A stretch of DNA of 64,000 bases, taken from Spirosoma luteum DSM 19990. GTDB taxonomy: Bacteria > Bacteroidota > Bacteroidia > Cytophagales > Spirosomataceae. Below are positions 17,820 through 27,187 of this stretch, in pieces. The DNA is taken from positions 169,719 to 233,718 of the forward strand of contig NZ_KB893279.1 in assembly GCF_000374065.1 (NCBI RefSeq), read 5' to 3'. Position numbers and translations under genes: made by a program. The notes beneath the pieces were generated by a model. It did not search any database. It was given only the letters and a program-made list of their open reading frames with translations, and had not been told where the DNA came from. The stretch's first letter is position 1; every line of letters starts with the position of its first letter.

Positions 17820-18346
17820 GATAGTCGCTGTCTCAATAGTTTTTTGGCGTAGCTCACCTGCGATTTTGAGGTGCCTTCCGAAACGCCGAGCATCTGGGCC
17901 ACTTCTTTGTGGGCGTAGCCTTCCACCTCAATCAGCAAAAAAATGGTTCGGGCACCGTCGGGCAGGGTTCGGATGGCTGCGTCCAACTCAGCGCCGGTCA
18001 GCGTATCCCGAAACGGAGCGGGCTGGTCGTGCATTTGTTCGTCAAGGGTACTAAACCGCCCTTCCAGTTGCTGCTTCCGGACAGCCTGCCGTACCACAAT
18101 CGTTTTGATCCAGGCACCCAGCGTCGACCGGAAGGCAAACTGGTCGAGGCTCCGGAACACCTCAACAAATGCGTCCTGCAAGGCATCATTGGCATTATCG
18201 AAATCGTTGGTAATGCGGTAGGCCGTCGAAAACATGGCCCGGCTGTACCGTTCATACAGGGTCCGCTGTGCCAGCCGGTCGTTTGCCCGGCAACGTTGAA
18301 CGAGTTCCTGTTCAGATATGGAGGGCGGTGTTGCCAAGCGAAACAT
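17816..18346 (-). CDS. ECF-type RNA polymerase sigma factor
   Basis: A 176-residue sigma-70 family protein. Region 2 is LVQRCRANDRLAQRTLYERY with NDALQDAFVEVFRSLDQF and LGAWIKTIVVRQAVRKQQ. Region 4 includes ALRTLPDGARTIF-like sequence (IRTLPDGARTIFLLIEVEGY) and the helix-turn-helix VAQMLGVSEGTSKSQVSYAKKLL. It heads a five-gene minus-strand run: sigma, anti-sigma-like, DUF4097-like, two barrels. Its ATG at 18346 is 84 bases from the divergent prmA start. Confidence 0.9.
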   Translation of the reverse strand: MFRLATPPSISEQELVQRCRANDRLAQRTLYERYSRAMFSTAYRITNDFDNANDALQDAFVEVFRSLDQFAFRSTLGAWIKTIVVRQAVRKQQLEGRFSTLDEQMHDQPAPFRDTLTGAELDAAIRTLPDGARTIFLLIEVEGYAHKEVAQMLGVSEGTSKSQVSYAKKLLRQRLS

Positions 18347-18394
18347 GCGGTTTGTAATGGATTCGCACTAAAGGGCGGGCGAAGTAGGAAAAGG

Positions 18395-18426
18395 TTGGAA
18401 AGTAGCCGAAAAAAAACTAAAATTTG
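18395..18426 (+). promoter_or_regulatory. Putative promoter of prmA
   Basis: TTG at 18395-18397, a 20-base spacer, then TAAAATTTG at 18418-18426, one base longer than the usual TAnnTTTG. The box ends four bases before the prmA ATG, so the transcript would have almost no leader. Confidence 0.45.
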
Positions 18427-18430
18427 ACGC

Positions 18431-19258
18431 ATGAACTACTTGGAACTTCAATTGCGCCTGTCGCCCGATTATAGCGATATTCTCACTGCCGAACTGGCCG
18501 AACTTGGTTTTGACTCCTTCGTAGAGACCGAGGATGGCCTGAACGCGTACATCATTGAGTCGGATTACAGCGAGGAGTCTGTACACGAGTTGATTGCCAA
18601 ATACGCGGATCAGACCGCAATAGCCTACGAAGTTAGTTCGTTAGAAAAACGAAACTGGAACGCTGAGTGGGAGCGCGATTACGAGCCGATAGAAGTGGCG
18701 AGCCAAGTCCGGGTCCGGGCATCTTTTCACGAGAAAGATGCCCGGTTTCGTTACGACATCGTGATTAACCCCAAGATGTCGTTCGGAACGGGCCACCACG
18801 AAACCACTGCCATGATGCTGGAACAGCAACTAGCCCTGGATTTTGCCGGGAAAACAGTACTGGATGTGGGCAGTGGAACGGGGATTCTGGCTATTCTGGC
18901 GGCCAAAATGGGCGCGAAAGCGGTACTAGCTTTCGACATTGAAGAATGGGCTGTGGAGAACGCCCGCGAGAATGCTGACCTGAATGATTGCCCACAAATC
19001 ACGGTGTTTCAGGGTACCATTGAGGATGTTAATTCAGCTGATAAATACGACATCATCGTTGCCAATATCAATCGAAACGTACTACTGGCTGAAATACCGA
19101 CCTATACTGATTTTCTGGTAAGTAATGGGTATCTGCTGGTCAGTGGGTTCTACGAGAATGATGCGATAGATATTCAGCAAAAAGCGACAGAAACGGGCCT
19201 ATCGTTCGTTACTTCTATGACTAATCAGGAGTGGACTTCACTGCTGTTTCAGAAGTAG
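18431..19258 (+). CDS. prmA: Ribosomal protein L11 methyltransferase
   Basis: A 275-residue S-adenosylmethionine-dependent methyltransferase. The N-terminal substrate-recognition domain (about 1-95) is followed by the PrmA marks INPKMSFGTGHHETTAMML, the SAM-binding motif VLDVGSGTGILAILAAKMGA, FDIEEWAVENARENA and the NPPY-like IIVANINRNVL. PrmA trimethylates lysines and the N-terminus of ribosomal protein L11. It is slightly shorter than the E. coli protein, as is usual in Bacteroidota. Confidence 0.94.
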   Translation: MNYLELQLRLSPDYSDILTAELAELGFDSFVETEDGLNAYIIESDYSEESVHELIAKYADQTAIAYEVSSLEKRNWNAEWERDYEPIEVASQVRVRASFHEKDARFRYDIVINPKMSFGTGHHETTAMMLEQQLALDFAGKTVLDVGSGTGILAILAAKMGAKAVLAFDIEEWAVENARENADLNDCPQITVFQGTIEDVNSADKYDIIVANINRNVLLAEIPTYTDFLVSNGYLLVSGFYENDAIDIQQKATETGLSFVTSMTNQEWTSLLFQK

Positions 19259-19353
19259 TCTTTCCTTTATTCTTTCAGGATTATCATTTCCTTTACGGGC
19301 CGCCCCGCTTCATCGGAGTGCCAAACTGATGGGATTCATACAGCACTTATAAA

Positions 19354-22300
19354 ATGAACCGACTTCTTACTCTGAGCACCTCCCTTACCATCTTGTCCAT
19401 CACCCTGTCCTTTGGGCAGGCGGTACGGATTTCGGACAAGCCGGACCAGTTTATGGCCGAGGTGCAGAAACTAATGGCAACGGGCGGGGCGGTAGCCGTT
19501 CGGGCGGGTACCGATTTGCAGACAGCCTGGTCTGAAAACCGGCTCTCGGCTTCGCAGCAGGAGCGGGTAATGGTCCTGAGCCGGAAAATGAATCAGAAAC
19601 GGCTGGCCCCCGCTACCTACTTCGCGCCGTTTTATGAGTCTATTTACCTGGCTGGGCAGCAGCAATCGGCTACGAATGTGGACGGTTTACTGACCATAGC
19701 CGAGAAATTATTTGAGGCCAATGACCCCAAAACTTTTGCCCGCAGCCTGGAAACAACCCGTCGTTTTCTGGAGCGGAACGAACTGTACGCCAGTACGTAC
19801 AACAAACTCTACGCGCTGGGTGGCTCCTTTCTGTTTCGGTATGTAGACGATAACCCGGTGGTGGGTCAGCCCGGCGTGTCGCAGGCAACGCTTGATTCAG
19901 CCGCTTCGGCCAAAGCATCGGCCGAACGGTCGCGGTTCGATGGCTGGGATACCCCTGCTAGTTCGGATTCCAGTCAGCCGCGCTCGCTGGGCGTTCAGTA
20001 CATTCCACAGCGCAAGCCGATTCCATCCGTTTCGGGACCAGTCATTACGTTAAAAGATGTTTCGCTGGCGATGGTTGCCAATGGTGATTCAGCGGTGCTG
20101 GCAAATACCAGTGGCGATTTGATGCTCAAAAGCGGCATACTGGTTGGGCAGGGTGGTAAATTTACCTGGGAAACCGCCGGCCGACCCGATATTTTCGTGA
20201 CGCTGACAGACTACGCACTCACAACCATGAGTCCGCGTCTGGAAGCCGATGATGTGACGCTGACGTACGAAAAATCGAAGCCCATCAAAGGTGTATTCGA
20301 GTACGTAAGCAAAAAGAAATCCGGGCCGATCACCTATCCCCGATTCATGTCGTGGCAGAACGACGTAAAACTTCCTGATCTGGGGCCGGATGTTGACTAC
20401 CAGGGTGGACTGGCCCTGTCGGGAACGCAGATGGTGGGCGCATCGGCCAGTGGTCAGCCTGCCCAGCTAACGGTAAAATACAATGGAAAACCAGCTCTCA
20501 AAGCCAGCAGCCGCCGGTTCGACTTCGCCATTGGCGATATGCCCGTTGAAACTGCTCCTGCCGATTCTACCCAGAACGGTGGTTTCAACACCACCGAGCC
20601 AGCTAAGGTTGCCGGTGCACGCCCGATGATTTCGGCTAACTCAGCCGCGTTTATCGGTTACGTGGGGAGTGATTCCATTACGCACCCGGCCGTCAAGTTC
20701 CGGTACGATAAAAGTCAGCGCATTGCCTGGCTCGACCGCGAGCAGCGAACCGATTATGCCCGTGTTCCCTACGCTGATTCGTACCACAAATTTTATATAG
20801 AGCCCGAAGTGGTACGCTGGGATTTGCCCCGCCGAAAGGTTGATTTTTATCAGGTAGGAGCTAAGCGCGAAGTACCAGTGCGGTTTGAATCGTTCGATTA
20901 TTTTCATCCGCAACGATACACCGACCTAACAGTCGATTACGGGTTTCATCCGCTCCAGATTGTGGCGAATTACGTGTCGACCAAAAAACAGCAGACGTTC
21001 CTGGACGACGACATCATGCAGTTTGCCAAACAGGTAAGCCCCGTTTCGTTGCGGGGAGCACTGAATCGTATGGTGCTGGAAGGGTATATCGACCGGGACA
21101 ATAACACAAAACTGATGCGCCTGAGCCGCAAAGGTATCCTGTATGTGCTGGCCAACGTTCAGAAACAGGACTATGATAACTTCCAGGTTCAGTCCCTGTT
21201 TGCGTCCAATGACAGTATCAAGAATGCGACCATCAACCTCGATGATAAAATAATGACCATCCGGGGTGTTAACCGCTTCGTACTGTCCGATTCCCTGAAA
21301 ATTTTCGGAGTTCCTTCCGACAAAACGCTCAAAATTGGTAAGGGACGCGATTTTACCTTCAATGGACAACTGAAAGCCGGAACGTTACGGTACGCGGGTC
21401 AGGACCTCAAATTCGATTACGACAAATTCTCGATGGGGCTGAATAAAATCGACTCCATCACGTTCTCGTCGCAGAAACTGGCCGCGCAGGGCAAAGAAGG
21501 CGAAATAGGGGGCGATATCAAGTATGAGAAGGCAGGCACCGTTTTCCTGGCGGGGGCCGACAATAAATCGGGCCAGATAAAAGGTAAAAAAACGACCCAA
21601 CGACTGGTTATGCCGGAGGGGATGACCGTCTATTTCAACCAACCCATTCGGGGCGATATTACCTACAATCAGAAGGTTTATTTCAAGATTCCGGCCATTG
21701 ACAACGATAGCCTCGGCAAGGGCGAGATTGCCTTTGTGGGTACGTTCCATTCCGATGGCATGTTTCCGCCATTTAAGGCGCAGCTCGTCACCATGCCCGA
21801 TAATACCCTGGGCTTTGTACACAAAGCACCCGCTGCAGGATACCCCGTTTACGCCGGTAAGAAAGGGTCTACTCCCTCCACCGTGAAATTTACGGGTGAG
21901 CTGACTATGGATAAAAGTGGACTGCGGGCTGAGGGTACGCTCAATCACTTAACCGCCAGTCTGAATACAAATGGTATGCTGTTCATGACCGATTCGCTGC
22001 TGGCATCGGGTGAGAAGGGCGAAATAAAGGAAGGGTTAGTGGGGAAAAGCTACTTCCCGCAGGTACAGCTCAACAACTTCAGTTTGAAATGGTGGCCTAA
22101 AGAGGACAGCATGGTCATTACAACCCAGAAGAACAACTTCAACTTCTATAACGCGACAACCAATCTGGAGGGCGGCCTGGTCGTCCGGTCTTCAGGGCTG
22201 TTTGGGAATGGAACCCTCCGCCGGAAAGACTCCGAAACGGTTTCGAACACCATCAAATTCAACAAAGAGGGCTTCCTGGCCAATGATGCTGATTTTAAGA

Positions 22301-24378
22301 TTATTTCGGACAAAGAAGCACCGGGAACGCCCGCCGGGAAGCCCATCTTAGTGGGTAATAGCGTTGACGTCGATTTCAACCAGACGAAAGGCATCGTTGG
22401 GCTGGCCATCAATAAGAAGGAAAGCCTGGACGATACCGTTCAGGCCAGCATGGACTTCCCGTTTGCGGCCTATAAAACCAACATCAACCGGGCCCAGTGG
22501 AACCTGAATGCCAAGACTATCGCCATGAAAGGCGATGTGAAAACATCCACCTTTACCGCTACTGCCGAGGAACAGGAGGGGCTGACATTCAATGGGTCGG
22601 CGGCTTTATACGATGCTGAAAAGCGCACGCTGAACATTAGCGGGGTTCCTTACGTGACCTCCGCCGATGCCCGGATTTACCCGGCGAAGGGTTTGGTGGC
22701 TATCGGACGAAACGGCGAGATGGCACCGCTAAAAAATGCCCGGCTGGAACTGGACACCATCAATTTGTTTCACCGGCTTAAGAACGGCAATATTCAGATA
22801 CTATCCCGGACGCGCTTTGCGGGGGATGCTACCTACCAGTTTGCTACGGCAAAGGGCGATACGGCGAGTATCAAGATGGGTAGTTTCGAGTTGAAAGAAG
22901 CCCCGGCAGTGGCATCGGCTTCGTTAACCGCCGATGCGAAGAAAACGAACCGTCGTGCCGGACGGGCTGGTGACCCGAAGCTGGCCACTACGTATTTTAC
23001 CGTTGCCCACGCCGAAGTGGATGAAGTAGATAACCTGCAATTAGCGCCCAAAATGCTGTTTAAGGGCAATATCGATATGCAGGCACCAGCCCCCGATTTG
23101 GCGATGGATGGATTTATTAAACCCGCCCTGAAAAAACGTCCAGATCTGGTGGCGGGCTGGATTCCGTTCAAAGAGAAAGTAGCCGAACGACTCGAAATAA
23201 AAGTAGACAAGAACCTTAAAAACGAAGGCAATCAGCAACTGGTAGCCGGACTTCATTTTCGCCTGGGTGGTGCGGGCATGTATCCAACGTTCCTGTCACC
23301 AAAAGAGGACTCCCGAGACGATGACCTCTTTACCGCGACAGGCATTATGCGGTACGATGAGAAAGGTAACGTGTACCGCATTTCGTCCAAAGCGGGTGAT
23401 GCACCAGTCGAAAAGCCCGACGTAGTTATACCGGTTGCCACCGACAGCACGAAGGCGGACAGTACAAAAACGGGTTTTGCGGAGAGCGTGGCCATTACCG
23501 AAGAGGTAGAAAACGATTTCACCTTCAACGATGCCCGTGGTGTGATGACGTTTAAAGGGAAGCTTAACCTGCTGAACGCAGCCCCCAAAGAGTACCTGCT
23601 GGCATCGGGTTCGGCACGGGTAAACATTGATAGTAGCCAATATCGGTTCAATACGTTTCTGGCCTTCACGTTCCCCGTTCCCGATGTGCTTAACACCAGT
23701 ATCGCGGATAAACTAGTAAAAACGAATCTGGAGGAAAGTAATAGCGAAGCCGCCGATGATGACCTGAATCGCCTGTCTGATAAACTGGTGCCGCTAATTG
23801 GCCAGCCGGCAGTGGACGCGTACCGGATTAAAGCGCAGAATCAGCACGTAGCCCTCAATCTGGCATCGCCCAAACTAAACGCTATGCTGGTATTGGCGAA
23901 TGCCAACATGCGCTGGTCTACCAAGTATAATGCTTTTTATAGTACCGGCCGACTGGGTGTGTCGAACATCATGGCGACGGATATTAACGCTCAGATGGAT
24001 GGTTTTGTCGAAATAAGAAAGACCGTGAATGGGGACGAAGCCAGTATTTACCTGGAATCATCGCCGGATGTGTGGGTTTTCTACGATTATAAACCCGGCA
24101 ATACCCCCGACGCACTGGGGCAACTGGCTATAATCACGTCGGAACAGGACATCAACGATCGACTGCTGGCCGGGTCGAAGAATTCGGGTAAGGCAAGCCT
24201 GGAGGTTTTTCCGGCAACAGTCGACGAAAAGACGATGTTCGTAGACCGGTACCTCGACCAGTACAAAACCAAAGCCAAATCGGCCCCGAAGCCTAAACCA
24301 CAACCGGGTCAGAAGCTGGTGAAGGAGAAAAAGGAGGAGAAGAAAAAAGATAAGGAAGCGGAGAAGGAGGGATTTTAG
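19354..24378 (+). CDS. Very large exported protein of unknown function
   Basis: A 1674-residue protein with a signal peptide (LTLSTSLTILSITLSFGQA). No enzymatic motif is recognised. From about residue 230 on, short beta-strand-like blocks recur with phrases such as MVANGDSAVLANTSGDLML, LTMDKSGLRAEGTLNHLTA and LKSGILVGQGGKFTW, so a long beta-rich fold is likely. The last 35 or so residues are Lys/Pro/Glu-rich (PKPKPQPGQKLVKEKKEE), a tail unlike the body. Only 7 bases separate it from the CPBP-like gene, so they may form an operon. Location is probably periplasmic or outer-membrane associated; the role is unknown. Confidence 0.75.
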   Translation: MNRLLTLSTSLTILSITLSFGQAVRISDKPDQFMAEVQKLMATGGAVAVRAGTDLQTAWSENRLSASQQERVMVLSRKMNQKRLAPATYFAPFYESIYLAGQQQSATNVDGLLTIAEKLFEANDPKTFARSLETTRRFLERNELYASTYNKLYALGGSFLFRYVDDNPVVGQPGVSQATLDSAASAKASAERSRFDGWDTPASSDSSQPRSLGVQYIPQRKPIPSVSGPVITLKDVSLAMVANGDSAVLANTSGDLMLKSGILVGQGGKFTWETAGRPDIFVTLTDYALTTMSPRLEADDVTLTYEKSKPIKGVFEYVSKKKSGPITYPRFMSWQNDVKLPDLGPDVDYQGGLALSGTQMVGASASGQPAQLTVKYNGKPALKASSRRFDFAIGDMPVETAPADSTQNGGFNTTEPAKVAGARPMISANSAAFIGYVGSDSITHPAVKFRYDKSQRIAWLDREQRTDYARVPYADSYHKFYIEPEVVRWDLPRRKVDFYQVGAKREVPVRFESFDYFHPQRYTDLTVDYGFHPLQIVANYVSTKKQQTFLDDDIMQFAKQVSPVSLRGALNRMVLEGYIDRDNNTKLMRLSRKGILYVLANVQKQDYDNFQVQSLFASNDSIKNATINLDDKIMTIRGVNRFVLSDSLKIFGVPSDKTLKIGKGRDFTFNGQLKAGTLRYAGQDLKFDYDKFSMGLNKIDSITFSSQKLAAQGKEGEIGGDIKYEKAGTVFLAGADNKSGQIKGKKTTQRLVMPEGMTVYFNQPIRGDITYNQKVYFKIPAIDNDSLGKGEIAFVGTFHSDGMFPPFKAQLVTMPDNTLGFVHKAPAAGYPVYAGKKGSTPSTVKFTGELTMDKSGLRAEGTLNHLTASLNTNGMLFMTDSLLASGEKGEIKEGLVGKSYFPQVQLNNFSLKWWPKEDSMVITTQKNNFNFYNATTNLEGGLVVRSSGLFGNGTLRRKDSETVSNTIKFNKEGFLANDADFKIISDKEAPGTPAGKPILVGNSVDVDFNQTKGIVGLAINKKESLDDTVQASMDFPFAAYKTNINRAQWNLNAKTIAMKGDVKTSTFTATAEEQEGLTFNGSAALYDAEKRTLNISGVPYVTSADARIYPAKGLVAIGRNGEMAPLKNARLELDTINLFHRLKNGNIQILSRTRFAGDATYQFATAKGDTASIKMGSFELKEAPAVASASLTADAKKTNRRAGRAGDPKLATTYFTVAHAEVDEVDNLQLAPKMLFKGNIDMQAPAPDLAMDGFIKPALKKRPDLVAGWIPFKEKVAERLEIKVDKNLKNEGNQQLVAGLHFRLGGAGMYPTFLSPKEDSRDDDLFTATGIMRYDEKGNVYRISSKAGDAPVEKPDVVIPVATDSTKADSTKTGFAESVAITEEVENDFTFNDARGVMTFKGKLNLLNAAPKEYLLASGSARVNIDSSQYRFNTFLAFTFPVPDVLNTSIADKLVKTNLEESNSEAADDDLNRLSDKLVPLIGQPAVDAYRIKAQNQHVALNLASPKLNAMLVLANANMRWSTKYNAFYSTGRLGVSNIMATDINAQMDGFVEIRKTVNGDEASIYLESSPDVWVFYDYKPGNTPDALGQLAIITSEQDINDRLLAGSKNSGKASLEVFPATVDEKTMFVDRYLDQYKTKAKSAPKPKPQPGQKLVKEKKEEKKKDKEAEKEGF

Positions 24379-24385
24379 TCGTTTT

Positions 24386-25369
24386 TTGTGGAACGGTCCA
24401 ATCGCTACGGGCCGTTTCATAAACGTCAGACAGCCCGTGCAAGTACTCTGGCAAGACCTTCGCAACCATCTCCGGCTTGATTTTCGGCCCGATCTATACG
24501 TAGCAACGGCGCTTTGGGCCGCCCTGCTCCTTACCGTTAACTTCTCCCTTAATCTAGAAAACAAGTACATCGACGCGTATCAGGGTAAGCCATTTAGGCC
24601 AGCCCTGTATTTTTGTTTGTATGCAACGGCCTATTACGGTAGCGTCTGGCTCTGGACGTACTTCCATAACCGGCCCGACATCTGGCGAAACCGGGCATTC
24701 TGGCTTCGTAGTGGGGTTGCCCTGATTAGTTACTCGCTGTATGCCGGTTTTTGGGGACAGACTACCTGGAGTAGCCAACTGTTTGGCGGGCAGATTTTTG
24801 AATTTGCTTACTACTGCCTGCGTAACCTGCAATCGGTACTGACGATTGTTTTGCCGTTGTTTCTGTTCTACCAATTCGCCGATCCGTACCGGAGCCAGTT
24901 TTACGGCATAGCTCCGAAGCGAAAAGGGATGGCTTTGTACCTGATTTTGCTGGCCCTGATGATTCCGCTGATTACACTGGCATCGTTTCAGCCGGACTTC
25001 CTACACGCCTACCCAACGTACCGGGACACAAACGCCGATGAGTTTTTCGGGGTGCCGGAGTGGGTAACGGTGCTGATTTACGAATTGTGTTATGGCTGGG
25101 ATTTCGTCCCGACGGAACTGATGTTTCGGGGTTTCCTGGTCATTGGTATGGTCAGGGTGTTGGGGCACGGGGCTGTATTACCAATGGTCGTTTGGTATTG
25201 TGCTATCCACTTTGGCCGACCCTTAGGCGAGGCCATTTCTTCGTTGTTCGGTGGCTATCTGCTGGGGGCGCTGGCATTGAGCACCCGTAGTATTTGGGGT
25301 GGATTGCTCATTCACATCGGCATTGCCTGGGGTATGGAAATAGCCGCGTTCTTGCAGGGGGCTAGCTAG
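24386..25369 (+). CDS. CPBP/Abi-like intramembrane protease homologue
   Basis: A 327-residue polytopic membrane protein with about eight hydrophobic segments. The C-terminal third matches the CPBP (CAAX protease / bacteriocin-processing) layout: FVPTELMFRGFLVIG, where ELMFR stands for the usual EExxxR with Thr in place of the first Glu, then VVWYCAIHFGRPLGEA and SIWGGLLIHIGIAWGM with further His residues. No ATG is available near the start, so the TTG at 24386 is used. It follows the 1674-residue protein gene by 7 bases and could process or modify it, which is only an inference. Confidence 0.68.
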   Translation: MWNGPIATGRFINVRQPVQVLWQDLRNHLRLDFRPDLYVATALWAALLLTVNFSLNLENKYIDAYQGKPFRPALYFCLYATAYYGSVWLWTYFHNRPDIWRNRAFWLRSGVALISYSLYAGFWGQTTWSSQLFGGQIFEFAYYCLRNLQSVLTIVLPLFLFYQFADPYRSQFYGIAPKRKGMALYLILLALMIPLITLASFQPDFLHAYPTYRDTNADEFFGVPEWVTVLIYELCYGWDFVPTELMFRGFLVIGMVRVLGHGAVLPMVVWYCAIHFGRPLGEAISSLFGGYLLGALALSTRSIWGGLLIHIGIAWGMEIAAFLQGAS

Positions 25370-25378
25370 TGATTCACG

Positions 25379-25870
25379 CTAATTAGCTTCTGTTGACGTA
25401 ACGCTAACCGCATCCCCAACCCGTATTACCCCGCCGTTTATCACTTTAGCAGTCATGCCGCCGTGGCCGCGCATGGCGTTGTAGCCACCCGGTCCTAAAG
25501 CCGTTTCCATTTTGGAACAGGGGTGGCACTGACCGGTAATTTGCAGCACCACATCACCTAACTGAATCTGCTTATCTTTCAGGGCTAACAAGTTCAGGCC
25601 CGACACCACGATGTTGCGTCGCAATAGGGCTGGGTCGAGGGTGTCGCGACTGGCGAGGGCGGCTATTGCGGGAATATGCTCGGCCTGAATGAGCGTAACA
25701 TGCCGGTTGCCGCTTTGCCCGCTGTAGTGGTCGCCCACAATGCCTTTCTTTTCGGAAACCGTAATGGTCTCCACTATCTGCACGGGTTCGCGCCGGACAG
25801 GGCGGATGCCCATCCATTCCACCTTACCGGGCTGGGGAAATACATCGAATAAGTCTTTAATATTTTGCAT
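25379..25870 (-). CDS. MOSC domain protein
   Basis: A 163-residue single MOSC domain (molybdenum cofactor sulfurase C-terminal type), 10 bases from the convergent CPBP-like gene. Typical sequence includes IVGDHYSGQSGNRHVTLIQA, LRRNIVVSGLNL, and the conserved Cys-containing CHPCSKMETALGPGGYNAM followed by GMTAKVINGGVIRVGD. Stand-alone MOSC proteins such as YiiM detoxify N-hydroxylated compounds using the molybdenum cofactor. Which substrate this one uses cannot be told. Confidence 0.88.
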   Translation of the reverse strand: MQNIKDLFDVFPQPGKVEWMGIRPVRREPVQIVETITVSEKKGIVGDHYSGQSGNRHVTLIQAEHIPAIAALASRDTLDPALLRRNIVVSGLNLLALKDKQIQLGDVVLQITGQCHPCSKMETALGPGGYNAMRGHGGMTAKVINGGVIRVGDAVSVTSTEAN

Positions 25871-25914
25871 AGTAGTACAACTCCTTGGCTATAAACGGGT
25901 TCATGGATTACCCC

Positions 25915-26388
25915 TTATTTCTGCAACCGTTCGTCGAATTCGTGCGCTGATACAGTCAGAACCTTCACCTGATCCATCAGCGGATGTACCGGATTAATCA
26001 GAATATTTCGGGAAGGGGAATTACGCAAAATAATGGATGGTACGGAAAAGGCTAAAGTGGGGTATGTAGGAGTAAATCTGGGTACCAGAAAGAAAGGAAG
26101 CGTATTTGGAAACCGAATCTGATCCCAGTCCACCGGTAAGCCATCTTCCTCAACTACCTCCACCGAAGCGGGTAACTCAATGGTAAGCAACACAAACGGA
26201 GGCAGGTCGCGGATAGGCGTACCATTCAAATGAACCAATGTTTCCAGCAACGCCAGCTCTGGCGTGGTGGACGTGTATAGGAGTGGAACGCCCATTGGAT
26301 TCCAGCGACCACCATTAAGTCGTGCTCCTTCGCCCGTAAGCACGGAGTCAACAAACTGCCTTTTCTGAATGCGGTACACCAAACTCAT
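25915..26388 (-). CDS. RES-domain toxin (NAD+-degrading)
   Basis: A 157-residue RES domain. The conserved Arg, Glu and Ser region residues fit: VYRIQKRQF near the N-terminus, GEGARLNGGRWNPMGVPLLY, and TPELALLETLVHL. RES toxins of Xre/RES pairs deplete cellular NAD+. The gene follows the antitoxin gene by 3 bases on the same strand, the standard order of the pair. Confidence 0.9.
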   Translation of the reverse strand: MSLVYRIQKRQFVDSVLTGEGARLNGGRWNPMGVPLLYTSTTPELALLETLVHLNGTPIRDLPPFVLLTIELPASVEVVEEDGLPVDWDQIRFPNTLPFFLVPRFTPTYPTLAFSVPSIILRNSPSRNILINPVHPLMDQVKVLTVSAHEFDERLQK

Positions 26389-26391
26389 TGC

Positions 26392-26892
26392 CTAACTGTA
26401 CACCCCGTACTCGATGCGGCCCAGCACCTGATCCACTACCTGAAAGCCGGTAGCCGTGTCCAGCATTTGTAGCGGGGTCTGATTACTCAGCATCTCCAGC
26501 GGTCGGCGCAGCCATCGGTTAAATTTTCCCTGGTCTTCGAAAACCCGCAGACCGTGCGCAGCCAGGGCCATTAGTAGCAACAGCCGTTCGGACTCTACTT
26601 TATTCAGCGAGCCTTCAACCAGTCGGCGGGCCATGGTACGTTCATTCAGGGACAGCAGGATAGATAGTTCTCGGATGGTCAACTCCAGCAACGTGGCCAC
26701 GCGCCGAACTTCAGCATGACCCAGCCCCAGACGCGACTTGGCAATCACCTCGAAAGAGTCGATTTTTTCGGGCAATACCCGCACCACCGGAGCAATTGTT
26801 GGGAGAGTAGTGTATGATGCTACTTGTTCGGAAACGTGAAGACTACCGCCCAATTTGGCATTGTCGGCTGATTTTTGTGACTTCCCTTTCAT
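26392..26892 (-). CDS. Xre/MbcA/ParS-type antitoxin (DUF2384)
   Basis: A 166-residue antitoxin. The central part has a helix-turn-helix-like run (ELTIRELSILLSLNERTMAR) and the C-terminal 60 residues are the toxin-binding domain (RVFEDQGKFNRWLRRPLEML, then TPLQMLDTATGFQVVDQVLG). It pairs with the RES toxin that follows by 3 bases. The start at 26892 is adjacent to a palindromic operator, consistent with autoregulation. Confidence 0.9.
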   Translation of the reverse strand: MKGKSQKSADNAKLGGSLHVSEQVASYTTLPTIAPVVRVLPEKIDSFEVIAKSRLGLGHAEVRRVATLLELTIRELSILLSLNERTMARRLVEGSLNKVESERLLLLMALAAHGLRVFEDQGKFNRWLRRPLEMLSNQTPLQMLDTATGFQVVDQVLGRIEYGVYS

Positions 26893-26894
26893 GC

Positions 26895-26925
26895 TGTCAG
26901 TAATTTGTCAGTAATGGTACTGACA
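26895..26925. promoter_or_regulatory. Palindromic operator of the Xre/RES pair
   Basis: TGTCAGTA at 26906-26913 and TACTGACA at 26918-26925 form a perfect 8-base inverted pair with a 4-base spacer. A third half-site, TGTCAGTA, is at 26895-26902, only two bases upstream of the antitoxin start codon. The arrangement fits repression of the operon by the antitoxin. Confidence 0.75.
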
Positions 26926-27187
26926 TTTTGTGGATTGGCAACGCAGGAAATCGCGAATAAGTTTGACGCCCTTCGTTTACGGTCGGGTACAGCCCTGTCA
27001 TCTGTCCAGGCCTAATACCGAAAGAGCCGCAAGACCCATACTCATTCGGCTAACAACGTCCCGACGCTGCACGCGCACTTAACATTAATTGGCACAAAGC
27101 AAACGTTCATTAGTGATGGGTTGATCAAACGAAGTTTACATTGTTTTAGAAAGCAGGCGACCCTGTTCATACAGACGATACAAACAC

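Noticed and set aside
21385-21948. 187-codon minus-strand frame and several others inside the 1674-residue gene
   Set aside because: They are antisense shadows of a single uninterrupted plus-strand gene and have no family resemblance.
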